From assembly GCA_900771325.1 (NCBI GenBank), contig CAAGNN010000135.1:1-24341 (forward strand): DNA of 24,341 nt, in the 5' to 3' direction. This document shows positions 14,582 through 22,320 of the stretch, in pieces (the stretch's first letter is position 1; every line of letters begins with the position of its first letter). Below the pieces are notes generated by a model. The model had not been told where the DNA came from. It saw only the letters and a program-made list of their open reading frames with translations, and made no database searches. This stretch comes from Kiritimatiellia bacterium. Lineage in GTDB: Bacteria > Verrucomicrobiota > Kiritimatiellia > RFP12 > DVOR01. The position numbers and the translations under genes are program-made.

Positions 14582-15868
14582 ATGAAGACGAATAAGAACT
14601 ATCGCTTTGAGACGTTGCAGCTACATGTTGGGCAGGAGGAGGCGGACCCAGCGACCGGGGCGCGCGCCGTGCCGATCTATCAGACCACTTCCTACGTCTT
14701 TCGCAACTCCCAGCACGCGGCCGACCGCTTTGGTCTGCGCGACGCGGGGAACATCTATGGCCGCCTGACGAACCCCACGCAGGATGTCTTTGAGCGCCGG
14801 ATTGCGGCCCTCGAGGGCGGGTCGGCGGCGCTGGCGGTGGCCTCGGGCGCGGCGGCGATTGCCTACGCCATCCGTAATGTGGTCCGCGCCGGCGAGCACG
14901 TGGTGGCCGCGCGCAATATCTATGGCGGCACCTTCAACCTCCTCTCGCACACCCTTGAAGAGAGCGGCATCGCCACCACCTTCGTGGACCCGGCCGACTT
15001 GGCGGGCTTCAAGGCGGCCATCCAGCCGAACACCCGCGCGGTCTTCTGTGAAACCCTCGGCAACCCGAACTCGGATGTCACCGACCTGGAGGGCATCGCG
15101 GCCATTGCCCACGCGCAGGGCCTCCCGCTCATCGTCGACAACACCTTCGCCACGCCCTTCCTGGTGCGCCCCTTCGAGCACGGAGCCGACGTGGTGGTTC
15201 ACTCGGCCACGAAGTTCATCGGCGGCCACGGCACCACCTTGGGCGGTGTCATCGTCGAGAAGGGCGACTTCAACTGGGCCAACGGCAAGTTCCCCGGCCT
15301 CTCCGAGCCCTGCCCGAGCTACCACGGCGCGCGCTTAGTCGAGGCCGCCCCCGGCGCTGCCTTCGTCACGCGCATCCGCGCCATCCTCCTGCGCGATGAG
15401 GGCGCCACCCTCTCGCCCTTCAACGCCTTCCTGCTCCTCCAGGGCCTCGAGACCCTCTCGCTGCGCGTCGAGCGCCACGTTTCCAACGCCCTCAAGGTGG
15501 TTGAGTTCCTCTCCCGCCACCCGCAGGTCGAGCGCGTGAACCACCCCGCGTTGAGCGCCGACCCCGTCCAGCAGGCCCTCTACAAGCGCTACTTCCCGCA
15601 GGGCGGCGGCACCATCTTCACCTTCGAGATTAAGGGCGGTGCCGAAGAGGCCTGCGCTTTCATCGACCGCCTGGAGATCTTCTCGCTGCTGGCCAACGTG
15701 GCCGACGTCAAGAGCCTGGTCATCCACCCGGCCTCGACCACCCACTCCCAGCTCTCCCCCGAGGAGCTCCTCGCCGCCGGTATCAAGCCCAACACCATCC
15801 GCCTCTCCATCGGCACCGAAAACGTCAACGACCTCATCGAAGACCTCGCGGCGGCCTTTTCGGCGTAG
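14582..15868 (+). CDS. metY: O-acetylhomoserine sulfhydrylase / Cys-Met metabolism PLP enzyme
   Basis: This 428-residue cytoplasmic enzyme of the Cys/Met metabolism PLP family has the usual length for MetY. It shows FETLQLHVGQEEADPATGARAVPIYQT-type N-terminal sequence, YGRLTNPT, LEGGSAALAVASGAAA, ETLGNPNSD, IVDNTFATPF and the PLP-lysine motif SATKFIGGHG (K211). The C-terminal SLIHPA-type segment appears as SLVIHPASTTHSQL, with SIGTEN near the end. MetY makes homocysteine from O-acetylhomoserine and sulfide; cystathionine gamma-synthase is a less likely alternative. ATG 14582 has GAGGAGGG 7 nt upstream. The dyad over its promoter suggests sulfur-responsive control. The TAG stop sits inside an 11-bp hairpin. 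Confidence 0.93.
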   Translation: MKTNKNYRFETLQLHVGQEEADPATGARAVPIYQTTSYVFRNSQHAADRFGLRDAGNIYGRLTNPTQDVFERRIAALEGGSAALAVASGAAAIAYAIRNVVRAGEHVVAARNIYGGTFNLLSHTLEESGIATTFVDPADLAGFKAAIQPNTRAVFCETLGNPNSDVTDLEGIAAIAHAQGLPLIVDNTFATPFLVRPFEHGADVVVHSATKFIGGHGTTLGGVIVEKGDFNWANGKFPGLSEPCPSYHGARLVEAAPGAAFVTRIRAILLRDEGATLSPFNAFLLLQGLETLSLRVERHVSNALKVVEFLSRHPQVERVNHPALSADPVQQALYKRYFPQGGGTIFTFEIKGGAEEACAFIDRLEIFSLLANVADVKSLVIHPASTTHSQLSPEELLAAGIKPNTIRLSIGTENVNDLIEDLAAAFSA

Positions 15869-15884
15869 TGCGTTACGCCGAAAA
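15857..15884 (+). terminator. Stop-spanning hairpin at the metY 3' end
   Basis: TTTTCGGCGTA (15857-15867) pairs perfectly with TACGCCGAAAA (15874-15884) across a 6-nt loop. The TAG stop (15866-15868) lies at the top of the stem. No U-run follows on the plus strand. Confidence 0.75.
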
Positions 15885-16003
15885 CGATAGACGATAGACG
15901 ATAGACGGGAAACGCGCTGCGCGCGACGGGCAAGCCTGTGTCATTAGGCCGGGCTCCTTCACCTTGAGCGCCAGCTTTCCCGTCTATCGTTGCGCGTCTA
16001 TCG
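15885..16003. repeat. Inverted heptad arms (CGATAGA) between convergent genes
   Basis: Three CGATAGA units (15885-15905) followed by CGGG face CCCGTCTATCG (15979-15989) and CGTCTATCG (15995-16003). The inner 11 bp pair perfectly. Each unit carries TAG read away from the gene it follows, on either side. The core between the arms shows no gene. Confidence 0.85.
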
Positions 16004-16006
16004 ATG

Positions 16007-16024
16007 CTGCGCTTACAAGCGCAG
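16007..16024 (-). terminator. Stop-spanning palindrome at the nnrDE 3' end
   Basis: CTGCGCTT-AC-AAGCGCAG is an 8-bp perfect inverted repeat that contains the TAA stop of the minus-strand gene (16013-16015). It has no U-run. Confidence 0.6.
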
Positions 16025-17551
16025 CGTGGCAAAGAGGTCCGAGGCGATGAGGGATTCTTGGCCGTGGGCGAAGGCGGCGGCATCGCCGGCGAGGGCGTGG
16101 TGGTAGACGCCGAGGCAGGCGGCATCTTCGGTGCCCAGGCCCCGGGCGAGAAGGCCGGCGATGAGGCCGGTGAGGAGGTCGCCGGTACCGGCGGTGGCCA
16201 TCCCGGGGTTGCCGCCCATACACATGCGGACGCGCCCGCCGGGCTCGGCCACGAGGGTGTTGTGGCCTTTGAGGACGGCGATGGCGTGGTAGTTGGCGGC
16301 GATGGCGCGGGCGGCGGCCGGGCGGTCGCTCTGGATCTCGGCGGGGGTGCAGCCGAGGAGGCGGGCGGCCTCGCCGGGGTGGGGGGTGAGGATGAGGCGG
16401 AGGGTGGAGCCGTCGGGGGCCCAACCGCTCTGGCGGAGCGCGGCGAGGGCGGTGAGGGCGTCGGCATCGACGACGGTGCGGGGGGCGGCGGGGTCGCTGA
16501 CCAGGGCCTTGAGGAGGTCGAAGGCGAGCGCGTCGAAGCGGCCCATCCCCGGGCCGATGGCGATGGCATCGTAGTCCGAGAGGTTGGTGGCGGGGGTGAG
16601 GGGGTCGGCGAAGATGGCTTCGGGGACCCAGTGCGCGGCGGCGGGGCGCGAGCAGGGGTTGACGGCGAGGGTGACCAGGCCGCAGCCGGCGCGGTAGGCC
16701 GCCAGAGCCGAGAGGATGGGGGCGTGCGGATAGCGCTCGCAACCGCCGACGATGCAGGCGTGGCCGTAGGCGCGCTTGTGCGAATCGAGCCGGCGTTCGG
16801 GGCGGAGGATGTTGCGGATTTCGGGGGCGGCGAGGAGCTCCACGCCATCGCTGGCGGCCTGGCAATGGACATCGAGGAGGTCGCCGGGGATGCCGATATC
16901 GGCGACGGTGAGGTCGCCAATATAGGGCCGCGCGGCGGGGTTGGAGAAGCCGAGCTTGGGGCGCGAGAAGGTGATGGTGGCATCGGCGCGCACCGCTTCG
17001 CCGGGGGCGGTGCCGGCATCGGCATCGAGGCCGCTGGGCACGTCGACCGAGAGGACCGGGCAATCGGCGCTGGTGCCGTTGATCCAGTGGATGGCGGCGG
17101 CGACCGGGCCCACGGGCACGCCGCGCGAGCCAATGCCCAAGAGCGCGTCGATGAGCAGCGCGCGGCGGGGGGCGACGGCGGGGTCGAGCCAGGGCGACTC
17201 CTGCCAGGCGTCGGCCGAGGGGAGGATACGGGTGGGTACGCCGGCGGCCTGAAGGTCGTGCCACGCGCGCTCGGCATCGCCCTTCAGTCGGGCGGGCACG
17301 CAGGTGAGGCAGACCTCCACCTGATAGCCATCCTCGGCCAGGCAGCGGGCGGCCACGAAGCCATCGCCGCCATTATTCCCCGGGCCGGAGAGGACGACGA
17401 TGGTGCGCAGGTTGGCGAGGGCGACAATGCGTTGGGCGCGGCGGGCGACGGCGGCTCCGGCGCGGCACATGGCGGTGTAGGAGGGGAGGTTGCGCTGGGC
17501 GAAGGCGATGGCCTCGGCCTCGCGGATGCCGGAGACGGAAATCCATTTCAT
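16013..17551 (-). CDS. nnr: Bifunctional NAD(P)H-hydrate epimerase / ADP-dependent NAD(P)H-hydrate dehydratase
   Basis: This 512-residue fusion matches the length of E. coli Nnr/YjeF. The N-terminal epimerase half has LSGPGNNGGDGFVAAR (NNGGDG at 59-64) and VDVPSGLDADAG. The C-terminal dehydratase half has HKRAYGHACIVGG, YRAGCGLVTLAV, AIGPGMG, LTPHPGEAARLLG and AGTGDLLTGLIAG (GTGD at 455-458). Together they repair damaged hydrated NADH and NADPH: the epimerase interconverts R and S forms, and the dehydratase restores the S form using ADP. It works in the cytoplasm. The ATG overlaps the rarA stop by 4 bases, so the two genes form an operon driven from the promoter at 18884. Motifs of both halves are intact. 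Confidence 0.95.
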   Translation of the reverse strand: MKWISVSGIREAEAIAFAQRNLPSYTAMCRAGAAVARRAQRIVALANLRTIVVLSGPGNNGGDGFVAARCLAEDGYQVEVCLTCVPARLKGDAERAWHDLQAAGVPTRILPSADAWQESPWLDPAVAPRRALLIDALLGIGSRGVPVGPVAAAIHWINGTSADCPVLSVDVPSGLDADAGTAPGEAVRADATITFSRPKLGFSNPAARPYIGDLTVADIGIPGDLLDVHCQAASDGVELLAAPEIRNILRPERRLDSHKRAYGHACIVGGCERYPHAPILSALAAYRAGCGLVTLAVNPCSRPAAAHWVPEAIFADPLTPATNLSDYDAIAIGPGMGRFDALAFDLLKALVSDPAAPRTVVDADALTALAALRQSGWAPDGSTLRLILTPHPGEAARLLGCTPAEIQSDRPAAARAIAANYHAIAVLKGHNTLVAEPGGRVRMCMGGNPGMATAGTGDLLTGLIAGLLARGLGTEDAACLGVYHHALAGDAAAFAHGQESLIASDLFATLRL

Positions 17552-18876
17552 CGGTGCTGTTCCTTACGTTCGCGGAGGGCGGCCAGGCGCTTGGCGATGG
17601 TCTCTTCGTAGCCGGCAGCCTTCGGGCGGTAGTAGGTTTTGGGGATGGTGAGGTAATCCTGCGCCACGGCGGTGCCCTCGTAATCGTGCGGGTACTTGTA
17701 GGCCGGCGCGGCGGCCTTGCCTTCGGCCTGAACGTGAACATTCTTCAGGTGCTCGGGCACCGGCTGAACGCGCCCGGAGCGCACATCGGCGAGGGCTTCG
17801 TCGACCGCCAGATAGGCGGCGTTGGACTTGGGCGCGCTGGCGAGGTAGGTGGTTGCCTGCGCCAGGTTAATCCGCGCTTCGGGCATCCCGACGAACTCCA
17901 CCGCCTGCATCGCCGCCACCGCCACGGTGAGCCCGCGCGGGTCGGCATTGCCGATGTCCTCGCTTGCGGAGATGACCAGCCGGCGGGCGATGAAGCGCGG
18001 GTCCTCGCCGCCCTCAAACATCTTCGCGAGCCAGTAGACGGCCGCGTCGGGGTCCGAGCCGCGGATAGACTTGATGAAGGCGGAGATGGTGTCGTAGTGC
18101 TGGTCCTCGTCCTTATCATAGGCGATAATTCGGCGCTGGACGCACTCGGCCATCACCTCGGCGGTGATTCGGCGCGCGCCGCCCTCCTCGGGGGTCGAGC
18201 GCACGGCAATCTCCAGGGCGGTCAGAGCGCGGCGGCCATCGCCCTCGCAGACTTGCGCGAGGAAGTCGGCCGCCTCGGGCTCGAGGACCGCACCGCTCTC
18301 GCCCAGACCGCGCTCCTTGTCGGCCATTGCCCGCGCCAGGAGCGTCTTGATGGCCTCGGGGCCGAGGGCGTGGAGCTCAAAGACGAGCGAGCGCGAGACG
18401 AGCGGGGTGTTGATGAAGATGCCCGGGTGGTGGGTGGTCGCGCCAATGAGCGTGACGGTGCCATCTTCCACGTAGGGTAGCAGCACGTCCTGCTGAGACT
18501 TGTTGAAGCGGTGGATTTCGTCGACAAAGAGGACCGTGCCGATGGTGCTGCGCAGGGTGCGGGCCTTTTCGCAGAGGGCGCGCAGCTGGGCCACATTGCT
18601 CATCACCCCGCTCGTGCGCTCGAAGCGGCGGTGGGTGGTCTTGGCGATGACCTCGGCCAGGGTGGTCTTGCCCGTCCCCGGCGGCCCGTAGAAGATGAGG
18701 TTGGTAAAGCGGTCACTCTCAATCACGCGCCGCAACAGCCGCCCGGGCGCGAGCAGGTGCTCTTGCCCGACGATCTCTTCCAGGTTCCGCGGCCGCATCC
18801 GGGCCGCCAACGGCCCCAACCGCGCCGCCGACACCGGCTCGGCCTCCGCCTCTTCGCGCTCAAACAAGTCGTCCAT
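17548..18876 (-). CDS. rarA: Replication-associated recombination protein A (AAA+ ATPase)
   Basis: This 442-residue AAA+ protein of the RarA/MgsA/WRNIP1 family has MRPRNLEEIVGQEHLL, Walker A GPPGTGKT (64-71), Walker B VLFVDEIHRFN (D119-E120) and sensor-1 LIGATTHHP. Family-specific C-terminal motifs follow: SAFIKSIRGSDPDAAVYWLAKMFEGGEDPRFIARRLVISASEDIGNADP and YLTIPKTYYRP-like sequence. It acts in the cytoplasm at stalled replication forks, with SSB and recombination proteins. ATG 18876 is chosen: an extended -10 lies exactly 7 bases upstream, and the longer frame to 19065 crosses a large palindrome and the divergent gene. It is the first gene of an operon with nnr. No ribosome site is visible, consistent with a leaderless message. 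Confidence 0.96.
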   Translation of the reverse strand: MDDLFEREEAEAEPVSAARLGPLAARMRPRNLEEIVGQEHLLAPGRLLRRVIESDRFTNLIFYGPPGTGKTTLAEVIAKTTHRRFERTSGVMSNVAQLRALCEKARTLRSTIGTVLFVDEIHRFNKSQQDVLLPYVEDGTVTLIGATTHHPGIFINTPLVSRSLVFELHALGPEAIKTLLARAMADKERGLGESGAVLEPEAADFLAQVCEGDGRRALTALEIAVRSTPEEGGARRITAEVMAECVQRRIIAYDKDEDQHYDTISAFIKSIRGSDPDAAVYWLAKMFEGGEDPRFIARRLVISASEDIGNADPRGLTVAVAAMQAVEFVGMPEARINLAQATTYLASAPKSNAAYLAVDEALADVRSGRVQPVPEHLKNVHVQAEGKAAAPAYKYPHDYEGTAVAQDYLTIPKTYYRPKAAGYEETIAKRLAALRERKEQHR

Positions 18877-18883
18877 AGGCCCT

Positions 18884-18894
18884 AGTATAACACA
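18884..18894 (-). promoter_or_regulatory. Extended -10 promoter of rarA, leaderless
   Basis: On the minus strand TGTGT is joined to TATACT, followed by 7 bases and then the ATG at 18876. The predicted transcription start falls on or next to the start codon. Confidence 0.68.
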
Positions 18895-18900
18895 GCCCCG

Positions 18901-18931
18901 CACTGCGCCGCGCGCGCAGCGCGGCGCAGTG
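18901..18931. promoter_or_regulatory. 13-bp perfect inverted repeat between divergent promoters
   Basis: CACTGCGCCGCGC (18901-18913) and its exact complement (18919-18931) are separated by GCGCA. The palindrome lies between the -10 boxes of rarA and the membrane-protein gene and covers the place where each -35 would be. It may be a shared operator. Confidence 0.75.
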
Positions 18932-18940
18932 TGATAAACT
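18930..18940 (+). promoter_or_regulatory. Extended -10 promoter of the membrane-protein gene, leaderless
   Basis: TGTGA is joined to TAAACT (18935-18940) and the GTG start codon lies 6 bases on, at 18947. The TGTGA overlaps the end of the palindrome. Confidence 0.58.
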
Positions 18941-18946
18941 ATCGGT

Positions 18947-20647
18947 GTGAAAGCGCAGCAAAAGCCGGCACGCAAGTGGCCTCTCCTCACCTGGGTGGGG
19001 GTGGCCGGGGGACTCCATCTCCTGGCGCTGGCGCTGGCTTTCTGGCCGGTCTTGGGGGCCGACACCGTCTTTGTGGCGCCCGACGCGCCGATCTTGCCGC
19101 CATCTGGCCTGTGGGCCGCGTGGCGGACTTTTTTTGCCCTGCCGACCCTCCTCGCGCTGCTCGACGCGCTTTTCCCTTATGTCTTTACCTATGAGGGGAG
19201 CTTCTGGGTGGATAGCGTGGTGATGGCTGTGGCGGGCGGCTGGCTGTTGCGCGCGCGGGGGCATAGCGTGGCGGCCGCGTGCGTGGGCGGACTCTGCGCG
19301 GCGTGGTGCGGCTACTTCGCCACGCTCTTCTGCGCGGGGCACCGAGGGGTGGTCGATGCCCTGGCCGTCACGGCGCTGGCCTTCGGCGCGCTCGAGCGCC
19401 TGGCGGCGACGGGGCGACTGCGCTGGGGGGCGGCGCTGGGGGCAATCCTAGCCTTCGCGCTGGGCTCTCAGGCCGATATTTGGCTGCTAATGGTCTGCGC
19501 GTTGGCCGCGTATGGCCTCTGGCGGTTGGGCTGGCGGGTGAAGCGCTGGCCGTGGTTGGCGCTACTGGCGGCGGTGGTGGCCTTTGGGTTGATCGGTTTC
19601 CCGGCCCTGCGCCACACCTTCGGGGCGGCCCGGGAGACGCGCGCGCACCAGCTCGAAATCGCATCCGCCCCAGGTTCGGGGTCAACCCGGGGCGGGTCCG
19701 AGGTCAACCCGGGGCGGGTCGAGGTACAGTGGCGTTTCATCACCGGCTGGTCCCTGCCCCCGGAGGATCTGCTCGAGTGGCTCTGGCCGGGCATCCACGG
19801 GCGAACCTCCTACCCCTTCGACCCCAAGCCCTACACCGGGCGGCTGGGCGACCCCGAGCACGGGGTGAGGCTGCGCCAACACTCGGTCTTTGTGGGGTGG
19901 GTGCTCCTGGCGCTCGCGCTCGCGGCCTGGACGATGCGCGCGGAGGGTCCGGCGCGGCAGGAACGGCGCTTCTGGTCGGCCCTCGCCGCCGTCACGCTGC
20001 TCTTGGCCTTGGGCCGCTACACGCCGCTCTACCGCGCGGTCTTCCTGGTGCCGGGGTTCAACCAAATTCGCGCGCCCATCAAGTGGCTGCACCTGACCGG
20101 CTTCGCCCTGGCGATGGTCGCCGGGGTGGGGGCCGAGGGGGTCATCCGCCGCTGGGGCCGTTGGGCGGCCGTGGCGCTGATGGCAGCGACCTGCCTCTGC
20201 GGGGCCTGGGTGGTGCGCGGCTACGTCTTTCCGCGCAGCCTGGCGCACAACGCCCTGACGCGCGCCATTCCCCCCGGCCGCACCCTCTGCAATCCCCTCG
20301 GCTGGCAGGCGCTCGATGACCTCTGCCGTTGGCAGGGCATTCCCTTAACCTCGGACCTCACGCAGGCCGACTACGTGGTCGCCCCCCTCCCGCAACCCTC
20401 CCTCCCGCCGCCGGTGGCGGTGATGCAGGTCCAGGGCGTGAAGCTGGGGCTATTTAGACTGAGAAGCGGACAGCGGACAGCCGACAGCGGACAGCGCTGG
20501 CGCTCGATGAGTTCGGCCCGTCTGAGCCGTGAAAAGAAAACTCAATGCTCAACGGTTTATCCGTCGCGGCACGCGGCTGTCAGCTGTCAGCTGTCGGCTG
20601 TCCGCTATCCTTGCAAGGAGCTAACCAATGAACAACACACTTCGTGA
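18947..20647 (+). CDS. Large polytopic membrane protein, YfhO-like (tentative)
   Basis: This 566-residue frame has about ten to twelve hydrophobic segments. The segment VPGFNQIRAPIKWLHLTGFALAMVAGVGAEG resembles the conserved C-terminal part of YfhO-type GT-C membrane proteins, which are linked to glycosylation of envelope polymers; the match is suggestive only. GTG 18947 is favoured by the promoter 6 bases upstream. Two oddities stand out. Residues about 239-258 are encoded by a GC-rich 22-bp repeat. The last 60 residues (from about 20466) come from a heptad-armed element whose heptads lack a stop, so the frame runs through it and overlaps the next gene by 20 bases. The original protein probably ended near VQGVKLGLFRLR. 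Confidence 0.75.
   Translation: MKAQQKPARKWPLLTWVGVAGGLHLLALALAFWPVLGADTVFVAPDAPILPPSGLWAAWRTFFALPTLLALLDALFPYVFTYEGSFWVDSVVMAVAGGWLLRARGHSVAAACVGGLCAAWCGYFATLFCAGHRGVVDALAVTALAFGALERLAATGRLRWGAALGAILAFALGSQADIWLLMVCALAAYGLWRLGWRVKRWPWLALLAAVVAFGLIGFPALRHTFGAARETRAHQLEIASAPGSGSTRGGSEVNPGRVEVQWRFITGWSLPPEDLLEWLWPGIHGRTSYPFDPKPYTGRLGDPEHGVRLRQHSVFVGWVLLALALAAWTMRAEGPARQERRFWSALAAVTLLLALGRYTPLYRAVFLVPGFNQIRAPIKWLHLTGFALAMVAGVGAEGVIRRWGRWAAVALMAATCLCGAWVVRGYVFPRSLAHNALTRAIPPGRTLCNPLGWQALDDLCRWQGIPLTSDLTQADYVVAPLPQPSLPPPVAVMQVQGVKLGLFRLRSGQRTADSGQRWRSMSSARLSREKKTQCSTVYPSRHAAVSCQLSAVRYPCKELTNEQHTS
19663..19722. repeat. GC-rich 22-bp family repeat inserted within a coding gene
   Basis: ATCCGCCCCAGG is followed by two AACCCGGGGCGGGTC units, the reverse complement of the 10.3-kb and 23.4-kb arrays. 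The reading frame continues through it and encodes a Gly/Arg/Ser-rich loop. The unit spacing here is 21-22 bp. Confidence 0.85.
20466..20606. repeat. Heptad-armed element, copy 2
   Basis: The left arm has GCGGACA, GCGGACA, GCCGACA, GCGGACA. The core has GCGCTGGCGCTCGATG, GAGCCGTGAAAA and TCCGTCGCGGCACGCG. The right arm has four GCTGTCN units (20576-20603). It is homologous to 14307-14440. Its left heptads lack any stop triplet, unlike copy 1. Confidence 0.92.
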
Positions 20648-22292
20648 TTTACTGGAGGCGGCGGTGGCGGCGGAGGTGCCGGAACACACCTTTCTGCGTT
20701 TCCACGCGCAGGGCCGCTGGCAGGCGCTCTCCTACACCGCCGCGCTCGAGCGCATCCGCACGTTGGGCGAATGGTTCGGCGCGCAGGGGGTGGTGCCGCG
20801 GCAGACGCGCGTGGCGCTGATGCTCCCCAACGGCCCGGCGTGGGTGCTCACCCACCTGGCCATTTGCGGCCTTGGGGCCATTGTGGTGCATATCGACCCC
20901 CACCTCACCGCCCCCGAGCTCCACTTCATCCTCGAAGATGCCGGGGCCTCCATCCTCGTCACCGACCGCGCCCACCTGCCGCTGGTGCGCGAAGTCTCCC
21001 CGACCCTCCCGGACCTGCGCCAGCTCCTGCTCGTCGATGGTCCCGCCCCGGAGCCCGGCCTCCCTGTTGCCGCGCTCGACGAGGTTCTCAAAGCCCAACG
21101 CGAGGATGCGCCCCTGCGCTTTTGGAACGACCCCGCCTACCGCCCCGCGCCCGACGACCTCTGCGCCCTCCTCTACACCAGCGGCACCACCGGCCGCCCC
21201 AAGGGCGCGATGCTCACCCACCGCAACTTCGTCGCCGACGCGCGCGGCACCTTGGGTCTCCTCCAAGGCTTCGTGACGCCGCAGGATGATTGCCTGGTGG
21301 TCCTGCCCCTCTTCCACGCCTTCGCCTTCACCACCAATCTAGTCCTGGCCCTGGAGACCCACGCCTCGCTCTCCTTCATCCGCTCGCTGCGCACCGTGGC
21401 CGACGACCTGCGCGAACTGCACAGCACGCTCTTGATGACCGTCCCGCTGATGGCCGAGAAGCTCCACGACCGGCTGATGAAGAACCTGCGCGCCACGTTC
21501 CTGGGGCGCGTGCTCTATGCCGTGGCCCCGAAGGTCGTGGGGCGGCGCGTGCAGGCAGCTCTCGGCGGCAGACTCAGGCTACTCTTTGTGGGCGGGGCGA
21601 AGGCCGACCCCAAGGTCCTCGGTAGTTTTAATCGGCTGGGGCTGTGCGCGTGTGAAGGCTATGGGCTCACGGAGTGCGCGCCGGTGGTGGCGGCCAATCC
21701 GCCCAACCGCATTCGCCTGGGCACTATCGGCCCGGCCATCTGCGGCATCGAGGTGCGCTTGGCCAACCCCGACGCGGCGGGCGTGGGTGAACTGCAGGTC
21801 CGCGGCCCCATCAACTTCCGCGGCTACTGGAACAACCCCGAGGCCACCGAGGAGACCTTCGCGGGCGATTGGCTGCGCACCGGCGACCTCGCCTCCCTCG
21901 ATGCCGAGGGCTACCTCACCATCCGTGGCCGCGCCAAGGTCCTCATCGTCAACCGCGAGGGCAAGAATATCTACCCCGAAGAGGTCGAGCAAGCCCTCGC
22001 CCGCGATCCGCTCATCGCCCAGGTCCTGGTGCTGGCCTACCGCACGCGCGGCGAGAATGGCGAGAAGGTCGGTGCCATCGTCGCCCCCAACCTCGACCTC
22101 CTCGCCAAGCTCCATCCCGGCATCGGCCCCGAGCGCACCGAGCACCTCGTGCGCGAAGCGGTCAAACGCCAGTGCGTTGCCCTCGCCGCCTACAAGCACC
22201 CGCGCAAGATCGTCGTCTCCCCCGAGCCCCTCAAGCTCACCTCCACCCAAAAGGTCCGCCGCGGCCTCTACGCCGGCTCACTGGATGAGTGA
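20628..22292 (+). CDS. AMP-forming acyl-CoA synthetase (long-chain fatty acid-CoA ligase type)
   Basis: This 554-residue member of the ANL adenylating superfamily has the P-loop LLYTSGTTGRPKGAM (core TSGTTGRPKG at 184-193). It also has GYGLTECAPVV, INFRGYWNNPEAT, DWLRTGDLASLD, the hinge RGRAKVLIVNREGKNIYPEEVE and a C-terminal catalytic lysine in STQKVRR. It should activate a fatty or other carboxylic acid with ATP to the acyl adenylate and then the thioester, in the cytoplasm or at the membrane. No acyl-carrier-protein domain is fused, and the substrate is not determinable. ATG 20628 has AAGGAG with a 7-nt spacer. The upstream frame overlaps its first 20 bases only because of repeat read-through. 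The TGA lies at the base of a 13-bp hairpin. Confidence 0.92.
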   Translation: MNNTLRDLLEAAVAAEVPEHTFLRFHAQGRWQALSYTAALERIRTLGEWFGAQGVVPRQTRVALMLPNGPAWVLTHLAICGLGAIVVHIDPHLTAPELHFILEDAGASILVTDRAHLPLVREVSPTLPDLRQLLLVDGPAPEPGLPVAALDEVLKAQREDAPLRFWNDPAYRPAPDDLCALLYTSGTTGRPKGAMLTHRNFVADARGTLGLLQGFVTPQDDCLVVLPLFHAFAFTTNLVLALETHASLSFIRSLRTVADDLRELHSTLLMTVPLMAEKLHDRLMKNLRATFLGRVLYAVAPKVVGRRVQAALGGRLRLLFVGGAKADPKVLGSFNRLGLCACEGYGLTECAPVVAANPPNRIRLGTIGPAICGIEVRLANPDAAGVGELQVRGPINFRGYWNNPEATEETFAGDWLRTGDLASLDAEGYLTIRGRAKVLIVNREGKNIYPEEVEQALARDPLIAQVLVLAYRTRGENGEKVGAIVAPNLDLLAKLHPGIGPERTEHLVREAVKRQCVALAAYKHPRKIVVSPEPLKLTSTQKVRRGLYAGSLDE

Positions 22293-22320
22293 TGTCTGCG
22301 CGCACAGCGTGCAGACATCA
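22290..22320 (+). terminator. Stop-spanning hairpin at the ligase 3' end
   Basis: GATGTCTGCGCGC (22291-22303) pairs with GCGTGCAGACATC (22307-22319) across ACA, with one wobble. It begins inside the TGA stop (22290-22292). There is no U-run. Confidence 0.72.

Noticed and set aside
16004..17611. 535-codon plus-strand open frame
   Set aside because: Antisense shadow of nnr; Gly-rich with no recognisable motif.
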